5,406 nucleotides of DNA from JBOGFI01 sp050743365 (GTDB taxonomy: Bacteria; Actinomycetota; Acidimicrobiia; IMCC26256; JACDBD01): NCBI GenBank assembly GCA_050743365.1, contig JBOGFI010000151.1, positions 1 to 5,406 on the forward strand. The letters are read 5' to 3'. Numbering within the stretch: position 1 is the stretch's first letter; every line of letters starts with the position of its first letter. Below the pieces are notes generated by a model. That model was not told the DNA's origin. It saw only the letters and a program-made list of their open reading frames with translations, and made no database searches. Position numbers and translations under genes: made by a program. This document shows positions 1 through 5,406 of this stretch, in pieces.

Positions 1-913
1 CGGATAGGTGGTAGCCATCCACCTCGAGTTCCTCGGCCACGACCCGGGGCGCCACCCTGACTGCCCCCTGGACCCGCATGATCTCCTCGACCGCGCGAGA
101 CAGCAGCTCGGGGCGCTCGGCCAGGAGCGCCCACTGTGCGGGATGCTCAGCGAACAGCGCCATCGCGAGCCCGAGCTGGTTGCGGGTGGTGTCGAATCCG
201 GCGAACAGCAGGCCGCCGATCATGACCCGAAGCTCCCAGTCCGACAGCCGGTCGCCCTCCTCCTCGGCCTGCACGAGCGTGGTCACCAGGTCGTCGCGTG
301 GGTGGTGGCGCCGGTTCTCGATGAGGCGACCGACGTACTCGTTCATGCGGGCCGCACCCCACTCCGCTTCGTCGCGATGCGAACCCAGCTCGAACGACAG
401 CACCCAGGTCAGCGCCTTGTTCCACGCGGTGAAGTCGTCATGATCCTCGTCGGGAACACCGAGCAGGTGACACATGACCCGGATCGGATAGTGGTCGGCG
501 ATCTCGGCCATGAACTCACAGTGGCCCCGCGGGACCACGGGCTCCAGCAGAGAACCGAGAATGTCCCGCATGACGCGCCGGTGCGGATCGACTGCCCGAG
601 GCGTAAACGCCCGGTTGACCAACTTGCGCAACCGAGTGTGCGCCTCACCTTCGACCGCGAGGAGCGAGTGGCTCAGGAGCTCGAAGATCACGCCCTCGGT
701 CACACCCTGGAGGCGGGCGATATCGAGGATCGAGCTGCGCAGCCGCCGGTCACCAAGCAGCCCCTGCACCAGCTCTCGCCGGATCACGAGCCCGCCGATC
801 GGCGTCCGGACCACACCCGTCTCCCGCCGGAGCCGGTCGACGAACAACACCGGGTCGCCATGGAACTCGCCCGAGAAGACATCAACGAACGGAGCGTCAT
901 CGAGGGTCTTCAC
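1..913 (-). CDS. Cytochrome P450, partial (C-terminus beyond left edge)
   Basis: This encodes a soluble bacterial-type cytochrome P450, a heme monooxygenase that would hydroxylate or otherwise oxidise a small molecule using electrons from a ferredoxin. About 304 residues are visible of a usual 400. The C-helix reads GEAHTRLRKLVNRAFTP (about 89-105), with the HxxxR heme-propionate residues H92 and R96. The I-helix oxygen-activation motif is AGFDTT (238-243). The K-helix ExxR is E277-R280 in EEIMR. The PERF region and the cysteine heme loop lie beyond position 1, so catalytic integrity cannot be judged. An in-frame stop at 959-961 limits the start to a short stretch. GTG at 911-913 is preferred because AGGG lies 8 bases upstream; GTG at 917-919 is the alternative. 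The gene is divergent from the COQ4-like gene. No ferredoxin or reductase gene is in view. The substrate cannot be predicted. The family call is very secure. Confidence 0.96.
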   Translation of the reverse strand, partial: MKTLDDAPFVDVFSGEFHGDPVLFVDRLRRETGVVRTPIGGLVIRRELVQGLLGDRRLRSSILDIARLQGVTEGVIFELLSHSLLAVEGEAHTRLRKLVNRAFTPRAVDPHRRVMRDILGSLLEPVVPRGHCEFMAEIADHYPIRVMCHLLGVPDEDHDDFTAWNKALTWVLSFELGSHRDEAEWGAARMNEYVGRLIENRRHHPRDDLVTTLVQAEEEGDRLSDWELRVMIGGLLFAGFDTTRNQLGLAMALFAEHPAQWALLAERPELLSRAVEEIMRVQGAVRVAPRVVAEELEVDGYHLS

Positions 914-920
914 CGCCACG

Positions 921-926
921 ACCCTA
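921..926 (-). promoter_or_regulatory. Candidate -10 element and/or RBS of the P450 gene
   Basis: On the minus strand TAGGGT (926 to 921) matches the actinobacterial -10 pattern TANNNT and would put transcription start at about 914, right at the GTG start codon at 913. The AGGG inside it could instead act as a ribosome-binding site 8 bases from the same GTG. No good -35 hexamer is visible at the usual spacing; TTGCCG lies 15 bases upstream. One of the two roles may be true, but the match is short and could be chance. Confidence 0.25.
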
Positions 927-1240
927 CGCGCCCGAGCCTGCCGGCAACGACCGCAGCCCTACTCACTGGCACGCTGCACACGTAGGCGCTCGGTACCCCA
1001 CAGACAGGCCCACCAGCTGGGGCGAGTAAGGAGCCGACCAGCCGAGCTTCCGAGATCGCAGACACGATCCTGCACGCTCCCTACCAGCGCGACAACCACG
1101 CCCGGTGGATCATCACTGCCGATCGGTCGCGCTCGGAGGCTGCCGGAGCGGTCGCTTCGGTGCGCGCGTGTTCGGTGCAGCCATCGGATGACATGACCGC
1201 ACGTTTCAGGAGGGCAGCCAACTTTCGGACGGTGGTTCGC

Positions 1241-1269
1241 TTGCCACGTGTTCATGTGTCCTCCACGAT
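1241..1269 (+). promoter_or_regulatory. Candidate promoter of the COQ4-like/hydrolase operon
   Basis: TTGCCA (1241-1246) matches five of six bases of the -35 consensus TTGACA. After a 17-base spacer comes CACGAT (1264-1269), a poor -10 that keeps only the second A and the final T. The predicted transcription start near 1276 would leave a leader of about 25 bases holding the ribosome-binding site. The spacer region contains an imperfect inverted repeat, CACGTG-TT-CATGTG (1245-1258), which could be an operator. This is inferred from pattern and position only. Confidence 0.3.
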
Positions 1270-1282
1270 GGGGTGCGAGCTC

Positions 1283-1291
1283 GGGGAGGAG
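1283..1291 (+). promoter_or_regulatory. Ribosome-binding site deciding the COQ4-like start
   Basis: GGGGAGGAG is a strong Shine-Dalgarno sequence that ends 9 bases before ATG 1301. It selects this ATG over the in-frame upstream starts at 1160, 1193 and 1268, none of which has a comparable site. A second AGGAG at 1295-1299 is too close to the start to act. Confidence 0.7.
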
Positions 1292-1300
1292 TGCAGGAGC

Positions 1301-2206
1301 ATGCGGGCACTGGAGCGGGAGCTGGCCGTCCCCGTTGGGCGTGGCTTGTTGGGGGCGACCCAAGCCGATGGCGGCCCGACGAGCGAGCAGATCAACATCA
1401 TCAGGGCTCTCCTGCACGGCTACTTCGGGATTGAGAACGAGCCCACCGTATTGGAGCCCTTCGAACCCGGTGAGCTCGCGGCCGCGGTCACCGATCCCAA
1501 GGCCCGTCACCGGGTGGTGGAGTTGTTGATCGTGCTCGAGTTCGCCCGCCATCCTCCGAGCCCGCCGCTAGCCGAGAGGGTAGAGACGTACGCCGGCGCG
1601 CTAGGCGTCGACGAGCCCATGCAGGTCGTGGCACGCGACGCGCTCAACTCGGCGCGAACCCAACTGAACGCCGACTATCAGCGGTTCCACGAACCGTACG
1701 ACCGGGAACCACAGCTCGTCGGCACCGAGGACGCGGTGCTGGCGAAGCGGCTCCGAGCGCTCGAGCACTGCCCGCCCGACAGCCTGGGGCGGGCCTACTT
1801 CGACTTCTACCAGCGCTACTCACTCAGCTTCCCGGGCGAGCCCGGGGGCGGTGACCTCGTGCTCGTCGCCCACGACTTCTCTCACGTGCTGTCCGGCTAT
1901 GAGCCCAACGGGCCGGGTGAACTCGCCCTCCAAGCGATACTCGTGAGCGCGACCGATGGCGACCATCACTTCTCGAACTTCTGCGCCTCCCTATCGCTGC
2001 ATGAGGCGGGCATGTTCGACTCCAAGACCATCGCCCCCAAGGTCGGGACACTCGCCCGGCCCGGCGCCGCCGAAGAGCTCGCCGACGCCATCCGCCGCGG
2101 CGCCGAGTGCCGCGCCGATTTCTCGGCGATCGACCATCTGGCACGCGCCCACGAGCCACTCGAAGCGGTGCGACGCGACCTCGGGATCCCACCGCGGCGC
2201 CACTGA
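1301..2206 (+). CDS. COQ4-like protein with TerB-like N-terminal region
   Basis: This 301-residue protein has two parts. Residues about 18-115 resemble the helical TerB-like fold: QADGGPTSEQ with IRALLHGYFG, then a stretch ending in YAGALGVDEPM. Residues about 145-301 resemble COQ4. The segment VAHDFSHVLSGY gives the COQ4 metal motif HDxxH-x11-E exactly as H191, D192, H195 and E207. The C-terminus (PLEAVRRDLGIPP) matches the usual COQ4 ending. In ubiquinone-making organisms COQ4 organises the Q-biosynthesis complex and has been linked to removal of the C1 carboxyl group of the head-group precursor. Actinobacteria generally make menaquinone, so here the substrate is unknown; the intact metal site argues for an active protein. 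No signal peptide or membrane segment is seen. It is first in an apparent operon with the downstream hydrolase. The COQ4 assignment is strong by motif; the TerB-like assignment is weaker and rests on pattern similarity. Confidence 0.85.
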   Translation: MRALERELAVPVGRGLLGATQADGGPTSEQINIIRALLHGYFGIENEPTVLEPFEPGELAAAVTDPKARHRVVELLIVLEFARHPPSPPLAERVETYAGALGVDEPMQVVARDALNSARTQLNADYQRFHEPYDREPQLVGTEDAVLAKRLRALEHCPPDSLGRAYFDFYQRYSLSFPGEPGGGDLVLVAHDFSHVLSGYEPNGPGELALQAILVSATDGDHHFSNFCASLSLHEAGMFDSKTIAPKVGTLARPGAAEELADAIRRGAECRADFSAIDHLARAHEPLEAVRRDLGIPPRRH

Positions 2207-2222
2207 GCGAGGCCGAGGTGCT

Positions 2223-3110
2223 GTGCGCGTGACCAGGGAGGGTCGGCTGGCGGTACCCGGCGGCACGGTCTGGTACCGCGTCGTCGGCGACGGGCCAAGT
2301 CCTGCACTGCTCGTGGTCCACGGCGGCCTCGGCAGCGTCAGTCACGACTACCTCGAGCCCCTCGCAGCCCTCGCAACCGGAGGGCGCCGCGTCGTGTTCT
2401 GGGACCAGCTGGGATGTGGACGGGCGGATGCCCCCGACGATCCGTCCGTCTATCGCATCGAGCGATACGTCGAGGAGATCGCGACCATCCGCCGTGAGCT
2501 GGGCCTCGACGAGGTCCATGTCCTGGGACAGTCCTATGGCGGGTGGCTCGCCATCGAGTACCTCCTGGGTGGTCCAGCAGGCGTGCTGAGTGTCCAGCTC
2601 GCGAGCACCTCGGCGAGCGCTCAAAGCCTCCTGGCAGCCATGGCCCGACTCCGGTCCGAACTCCCGCCCGAGGTACGCGACACGCTCGACCGCTGCGAGG
2701 CCAGCGGTCACCTCCACGACCCGGAGTATCTCCAGGCCGCCGCGTATTTCGACCGCAACCACGCCTGCCGCATCGACCCGTTGCCCGAGCCGTTGCAGCG
2801 GGCACTGGACCTGGCCGGCCACAGCCCGCAGTACCGCCTCATGAACGGACCCAACGAATTCGTGCTCACCGGAAACCTCGGCGCCTGGGATCGAAGCGCC
2901 AAGCTCCACGAGCTCTCCCTGCCCACACTCGTGTCATGCGGTCGGTTCGACAAGTTCGCGCCTGAATGCTCGATCGAACTGCAACAAGCGATACCGAGAT
3001 CGGTCATGCACATCTTCGAGCACAGCTCACACATGTCTCATCTCGAGCAAACCGAGGACTTCCTGCAGACCTACCGTGACTTCCTGACTGACGTCGAGAA
3101 CACCGGCTGA
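2223..3110 (+). CDS. Alpha/beta hydrolase, proline iminopeptidase family (S33)
   Basis: This is a 295-residue serine hydrolase with the full set of proline iminopeptidase family signatures: oxyanion-hole HGGLG (33-37), WDQLGCGRAD (60-69), nucleophile elbow GQSYGG (102-107, S104), the family-typical NGPNEF (208-213), acid D243 in CGRFDKFAP, and catalytic H270 in SSHMSHLEQ. Length suits the family. Members release N-terminal proline from peptides, but close relatives are amino-acid amidases or ester hydrolases, so the substrate is open. It has no signal peptide and should be cytoplasmic. The frame is open far upstream inside the COQ4-like gene. GTG 2223 is chosen because a GAGG (2209-2212) lies 10 bases before it; GTG 2229, served by GAGGTG (2215-2220), is nearly as good. 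The 16-base gap from the COQ4-like stop implies co-transcription, perhaps with translational coupling. Confidence 0.92.
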   Translation: MRVTREGRLAVPGGTVWYRVVGDGPSPALLVVHGGLGSVSHDYLEPLAALATGGRRVVFWDQLGCGRADAPDDPSVYRIERYVEEIATIRRELGLDEVHVLGQSYGGWLAIEYLLGGPAGVLSVQLASTSASAQSLLAAMARLRSELPPEVRDTLDRCEASGHLHDPEYLQAAAYFDRNHACRIDPLPEPLQRALDLAGHSPQYRLMNGPNEFVLTGNLGAWDRSAKLHELSLPTLVSCGRFDKFAPECSIELQQAIPRSVMHIFEHSSHMSHLEQTEDFLQTYRDFLTDVENTG

Positions 3111-3186
3111 CGACAACTCGCACCGCACTCGGGCATGAGGGTGCTCTGGAGACTCGAGTACGGCCGACGGAGTCAGCAGCAGCCGG

Positions 3187-3207
3187 GAGCTGTTCTAGGC
3201 ACAGCTC
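3187..3207. terminator. Stem-loop at the convergent gene ends
   Basis: GAGCTGT (3187-3193) and ACAGCTC (3201-3207) form a perfect 7-bp stem with a 7-base loop. It spans the methyltransferase stop codon (3195-3197) and lies 77 bases past the hydrolase stop, where a bidirectional terminator would be expected. There is no T-tract on either side, which is common for terminators in high-GC actinobacteria but leaves the role unproven. Confidence 0.35.
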
Positions 3208-4010
3208 GGGCGAGCGGCCGAAAGGTCGTACGCGCGCCACCGGATCACCGTCTCCACGGCATGCTCCTCCTCGAGCGGCCCGTGCTCTGCCTCGGCCCAA
3301 CGCCGGGTGGCGTCAGCAGCCGAACGACGGTCCTCGTCGGTCATCGACCAGGTCAACGAGAACAACCCCGACTCAAGGCGGGCGATCATCTGCTCGATGG
3401 TCGCGGTGCGCCGCTCGACCACCGGTTCGAGGGCGCGCCCCGTGGCGCCTAGTTCTTCGAGGAGGCGGTCGAGCTCGGCTTCGTTGTCGAGTCCAGGGCG
3501 CGGTCGTCTCACCCCGGCGGCCGCGCAGAAACGGTCCCGGATACTGCGGTTGAGCGGGTCGCCGGCGCCACCCAGGTCCACGAGGAGGACACCGCCCGGG
3601 CCGATGACACGCACGAGCTCGCGCACGGCCGTGTCCCACGCCGGAATCAGGTGCAGGACGTGGCAGACCACGCCCGCCCCGAAGGCGGCATTGGAGAACG
3701 GCAGCGAGGTTGCGTCGGCCTGCACGAGCGGGAACCGGCCGGACCCGCCGGCGTTGTCCACCAGCTTCTGCAGCATCGGCAGAGAAAGGTCGGCACCTGC
3801 GATCTTCCTGCCAGCCGCGGCGAGCCCGAGCGCGATCCTGCCGGTCCCCACGCCGATCTCCAGGCAGGCCCGGCGACCGGCGAGCTCCCGGGACAGCAGC
3901 TTGATGACGGTCCGATCAGTCTCCGGCCGGAGCGAGCGCGTCCGGTCGTAGTACTCGGCGGCGCGATCGAAGCTGATCGAATCGGTCACGGCACTGTCAT
4001 CCGTGGGCAT
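3195..4010 (-). CDS. Class I SAM-dependent methyltransferase (Methyltransf_11 type)
   Basis: This 271-residue protein is a Rossmann-fold methyltransferase that would transfer a methyl group from S-adenosylmethionine to a small molecule. Motif I is EIGVGTG (51-57). The acidic residue that binds the SAM ribose is D74 in AGADLS. The QADATSLPF segment (98-105) and the RVIGPGGVLLVDL strand (134-146) follow in the normal order. The N-terminal SFDRAAEYYDRTRSLRP is typical of small-molecule methyltransferases of the UbiE/Methyltransf_11 kind. The C-terminal third (about 160-271) would carry substrate specificity and is not recognised. ATG 4010 is chosen; GTG 4028, six codons upstream and 7 bases past the stop of the preceding gene, is possible. 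Neither has a strong ribosome-binding site, so translation may depend on coupling to the upstream methyltransferase gene. Substrate is unknown. Confidence 0.9.
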   Translation of the reverse strand: MPTDDSAVTDSISFDRAAEYYDRTRSLRPETDRTVIKLLSRELAGRRACLEIGVGTGRIALGLAAAGRKIAGADLSLPMLQKLVDNAGGSGRFPLVQADATSLPFSNAAFGAGVVCHVLHLIPAWDTAVRELVRVIGPGGVLLVDLGGAGDPLNRSIRDRFCAAAGVRRPRPGLDNEAELDRLLEELGATGRALEPVVERRTATIEQMIARLESGLFSLTWSMTDEDRRSAADATRRWAEAEHGPLEEEHAVETVIRWRAYDLSAARPSCA

Positions 4011-4035
4011 AGGTTGCTCGTTGGCCACCGTTGCG

Positions 4036-4812
4036 TCACGGCGATCGCTCCTTGGACAGGCATCCGCGCCCGAGGAGGAAGGCCCACTTCGTGGTGGTGA
4101 GGCTGGCGTCGATCCCGTAGGCGACGAGCTGTCGAGCCAGCTCATCGGGCTTGTAGAACCGTTTGACCACCCGGTAGGAGCGACCGTCAGGCAGAGCGCG
4201 CTCGGTGACGCCAGTTCGGGGATCGATAGTGCCGTCGCCACTCAGGAAACGTGGCTCGGGTCGGGGAAGGACTCCGGCGCGCCAACCGAGCTCAGGATCC
4301 GCGTTGTCGCAGAACCAGATCGATCCCCCGGGTCGAAGGCAACGACGCACAACGGACCAAAAGGCATCCCAGTGGTCGGTGGGGACATGACTGATCCAGA
4401 ACCCGAAGAGCACCGCGTCGTAAGTCGTTGGTGGTTCCCAGGCGAAGAGGTCAGCGACTACGAACTCGACCCGGTCGCGCTCGGCACCGAGCTTGTCGGC
4501 GTTGATGGCCAGCACCTCAGGGGAGGCGTCGACAGCCGTCAAACGGGCGGCATGACGCGCCGCCAGGCACGTCAGGTTGCCGGTGCCGGCGGCCAGTTCG
4601 AGCATGGAGGCACCGGCCAAGCCTGCGCACCACTCTTCGAGGTCGGCCTCGAGCAGCGACCGTTCGGCGAGCCAGGCCCCCCGCAACTCGTCGGGTCGAG
4701 GGTCGCTGCCGCGAGCTTCCCACCAGTCGTCATAGACCGGCGCCCGAGCCCGGTAGTAGGCCACCTGCTCCTCGAGGACCTCCACTGATAGGCGCTCACG
4801 CTCCCCGGACAC
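4036..4812 (-). CDS. Class I SAM-dependent methyltransferase, second type
   Basis: This 258-residue protein is another SAM-dependent methyltransferase, distinct from its downstream neighbour. The N-terminal helix EEQVAYYRARAPVYDDWW (about 14-31) is the hallmark of a widespread bacterial group of unassigned methyltransferases. Motif I is ELAAGTG (72-78), the ribose-binding acid is D95 in AVDASPE, and VVADLFAW (118-125) and CLRPGGSIWFCDN (158-170) follow. The region around RSYRVVKRFYKPDEL (211-225) is typical of this group's C-terminal part. GTG 4812 is chosen, with a GGAAG 9 bases upstream (4822-4826). GTG 4785 is an alternative that would remove nine residues and still keep the conserved helix; the frame is also open to ATG 4878, which seems too long. 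It is the first gene of the two-gene methyltransferase unit; the gap between the two coding regions is 25 bases. Substrate cannot be predicted. Confidence 0.9.
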   Translation of the reverse strand: MSGERERLSVEVLEEQVAYYRARAPVYDDWWEARGSDPRPDELRGAWLAERSLLEADLEEWCAGLAGASMLELAAGTGNLTCLAARHAARLTAVDASPEVLAINADKLGAERDRVEFVVADLFAWEPPTTYDAVLFGFWISHVPTDHWDAFWSVVRRCLRPGGSIWFCDNADPELGWRAGVLPRPEPRFLSGDGTIDPRTGVTERALPDGRSYRVVKRFYKPDELARQLVAYGIDASLTTTKWAFLLGRGCLSKERSP

Positions 4813-5058
4813 CCCGCCAGTCTTCCATCGGCTCCAGTAACACACCCGGGAGGCGCACCGAACGACGCGCCAGAACACGCCGCGACGACGCCGCGAAGGC
4901 GGACGCGAAACCGGCGATCAGCGTCGTCATGCGCCGAGTCGTCAGCCCCGACGATTGACGGCGTGTACCGGAGAAGGCCTGCGCGACCGACCCCCGAATC
5001 AGCCGACCCGCGACCTCAAAGGTTCCGGGTCAAGGCACGAGTTGGAGCTAGCTAGCCG
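4813..5058. other. Gap between endonuclease V and methyltransferase genes
   Basis: These 246 bases should hold the end of the endonuclease V transcript and the start of the methyltransferase transcript. A weak hairpin, TCGTC-AGCCCC-GACGA, lies near 4940-4955. A TTGACC on the minus strand (5033 to 5028) has no matching -10. A 44-codon open frame (4930 to 4796) lacks a ribosome-binding site and is not called as a gene. No tRNA or repeat family is recognised. Confidence 0.5.
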
Positions 5059-5406
5059 CTAGCGCGTCTGCGCCTCGGCGCGCGCTCGCCGGGCCACGAC
5101 CCGTGCCTGCCGGAGCGGCTCGGGCGTGCGGGCTCGAGCTATGCAGCGCCCGACCACGTCGACGGCCGTGGCGACGTCGGTGCGCCAAGCGGCGTGCACG
5201 GCGAGCGGACGCGCACCACGGCGCGTGCGGAGCCAGGCGCCGACGACGTCACCGTCGAGGACGAGCGCCGTCCACACGCCCGCCTCGTCGGCAGGTTCGT
5301 CGCCGGTCGCTCGCAGGGGACGGTGGGTGACGCCGACGCTGGGCACGTCAAGCGCCGCGCCCAGGTGGAGCGCGAGGCCGGCGCGGCGCGGGTGGTCGCG
5401 GCCGGT
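5059..5406 (-). CDS. nfi: Endonuclease V, partial (N-terminus beyond right edge)
   Basis: The visible 115 residues are the C-terminal half of endonuclease V, a DNA repair enzyme that nicks the strand one base 3' of deoxyinosine formed by adenine deamination. The first residues, DHPRRAGLALHLGAALDVPSVGVTHRPL, match the family core (HPRR, cHLG, DxPtiGV). They are followed by GDVVGAWLRTRRGARPLAVHAAWRTD and then RTPEPLRQARVVARRAR at the C-terminus. The full protein is usually 220-240 residues, so about 110 lie outside the window, including the first catalytic acids. Two positions differ from the well-studied Thermotoga/E. coli enzymes: the lysine in GVAKxxL is histidine here (GVTHRPL), and the histidine in PGHR is tryptophan (AAWR). 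I believe such changes are common in actinobacterial homologues, but could not check. ATG-like internal starts (GTG 5346) are not the true start because conserved sequence continues upstream to the edge. Confidence 0.9.
   Translation of the reverse strand, partial: TGRDHPRRAGLALHLGAALDVPSVGVTHRPLRATGDEPADEAGVWTALVLDGDVVGAWLRTRRGARPLAVHAAWRTDVATAVDVVGRCIARARTPEPLRQARVVARRARAEAQTR

Larger units (their letters stand above)
914..1300. other. Divergent intergenic region between P450 and COQ4-like genes
   Basis: These 387 bases separate two genes that are read away from each other, so they should hold promoters for both. The frame of the COQ4-like gene stays open back to a stop at 983-985. Its upstream in-frame starts (GTG 1160, ATG 1193, ATG 1268) lack a ribosome-binding site, and the extra residues look compositionally random, so I do not include them in the protein. 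An AGGAGG at 1208-1213 has no start codon at a usable distance. No tRNA, regulator gene or repeat is recognised here. Confidence 0.6.

Noticed and set aside
8..985. Long plus-strand open frame of 325 codons opposite the P450
   Set aside because: It is the exact antisense, codon-in-register shadow of the P450, which carries clear C-, I- and K-helix motifs. The plus-strand product matches no family I know.
1160..1300. N-terminal extension of the COQ4-like protein from GTG 1160
   Set aside because: There is no ribosome-binding site before 1160, 1193 or 1268, while ATG 1301 has GGGGAGGAG at a proper distance. The extra residues show no recognisable fold.
959..1552. Minus-strand open frame across the intergenic region and the COQ4-like 5' end
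   Set aside because: Its product shows no motif, and it overlaps the well-supported COQ4-like protein in antisense. GC-rich codon bias explains the open frame.
1824..2909. Minus-strand open frame of 361 codons
   Set aside because: It lies opposite the COQ4-like and hydrolase genes, whose catalytic motifs are intact. The arginine-rich product is typical of a GC shadow.
3111..3186. Possible hairpins with GACTC/GAGTC and GCACC/GGTGC arms
   Set aside because: Stems are only 5 bp with long loops; they are no better than chance in this composition.
4003..4788. Plus-strand open frame of 261 codons
   Set aside because: It is antisense to the second methyltransferase, which has all SAM-binding motifs.
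5018..5040. GGTTCCGGGTCAAGG, resembling a tRNA T-arm or, on the minus strand, a TTGACC -35 box
   Set aside because: No acceptor, anticodon or D-arm pairing surrounds it, and no -10 hexamer lies 16-18 bases from TTGACC.

Overview
This is a high-GC window of single-domain style bacterial genes with GTG/ATG starts and strong G/C preference at third codon positions. The gene families (a TerB-like/COQ4-like protein, an actinobacterial-type endonuclease V, a CYP of the soluble bacterial class) point to an actinomycete or a related deep-branching actinobacterium. This placement is inference from codon use and family type; no rRNA or other taxonomic marker is present.

Layout, left to right. (1) Positions 1-913, minus strand: the N-terminal three quarters of a cytochrome P450, running off the left edge before its heme-cysteine loop. 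(2) Positions 914-1300: a divergent intergenic region of 387 bp with candidate promoters for both directions. (3) Positions 1301-2206, plus: a two-part protein, with a helical TerB-like N-terminal part and a COQ4-like C-terminal part carrying an intact HDxxH-x11-E metal motif. (4) Positions 2223-3110, plus: an alpha/beta hydrolase of the proline iminopeptidase (S33) family, 16 bp behind the COQ4-like gene and almost certainly co-transcribed with it. (5) Positions 3111-3194: a short convergent gap with a stem-loop at its right edge. (6) Positions 3195-4010 and 4036-4812, minus: two different class I SAM-dependent methyltransferases in tandem, 25 bp apart. (7) Positions 4813-5058: a gap with no confident gene; next to the stop codon on its right side is a small CTAG-rich cluster with TAG in all six frames. 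(8) Positions 5059-5406, minus: the C-terminal half of endonuclease V, cut by the right edge.

How they may work together. The P450, the COQ4-like protein, the hydrolase and the two methyltransferases make a five-gene group of oxidation, ring-modification, acyl/amide hydrolysis and methylation functions. COQ4 in ubiquinone-making organisms acts on the quinone head group. Actinobacteria generally use menaquinone, so a COQ4-like protein beside a P450 and methyltransferases suggests small-molecule (perhaps quinone-like or aromatic) tailoring. That link is a hypothesis from gene neighbourhood only. The endonuclease V gene is DNA-repair housekeeping and probably unrelated.
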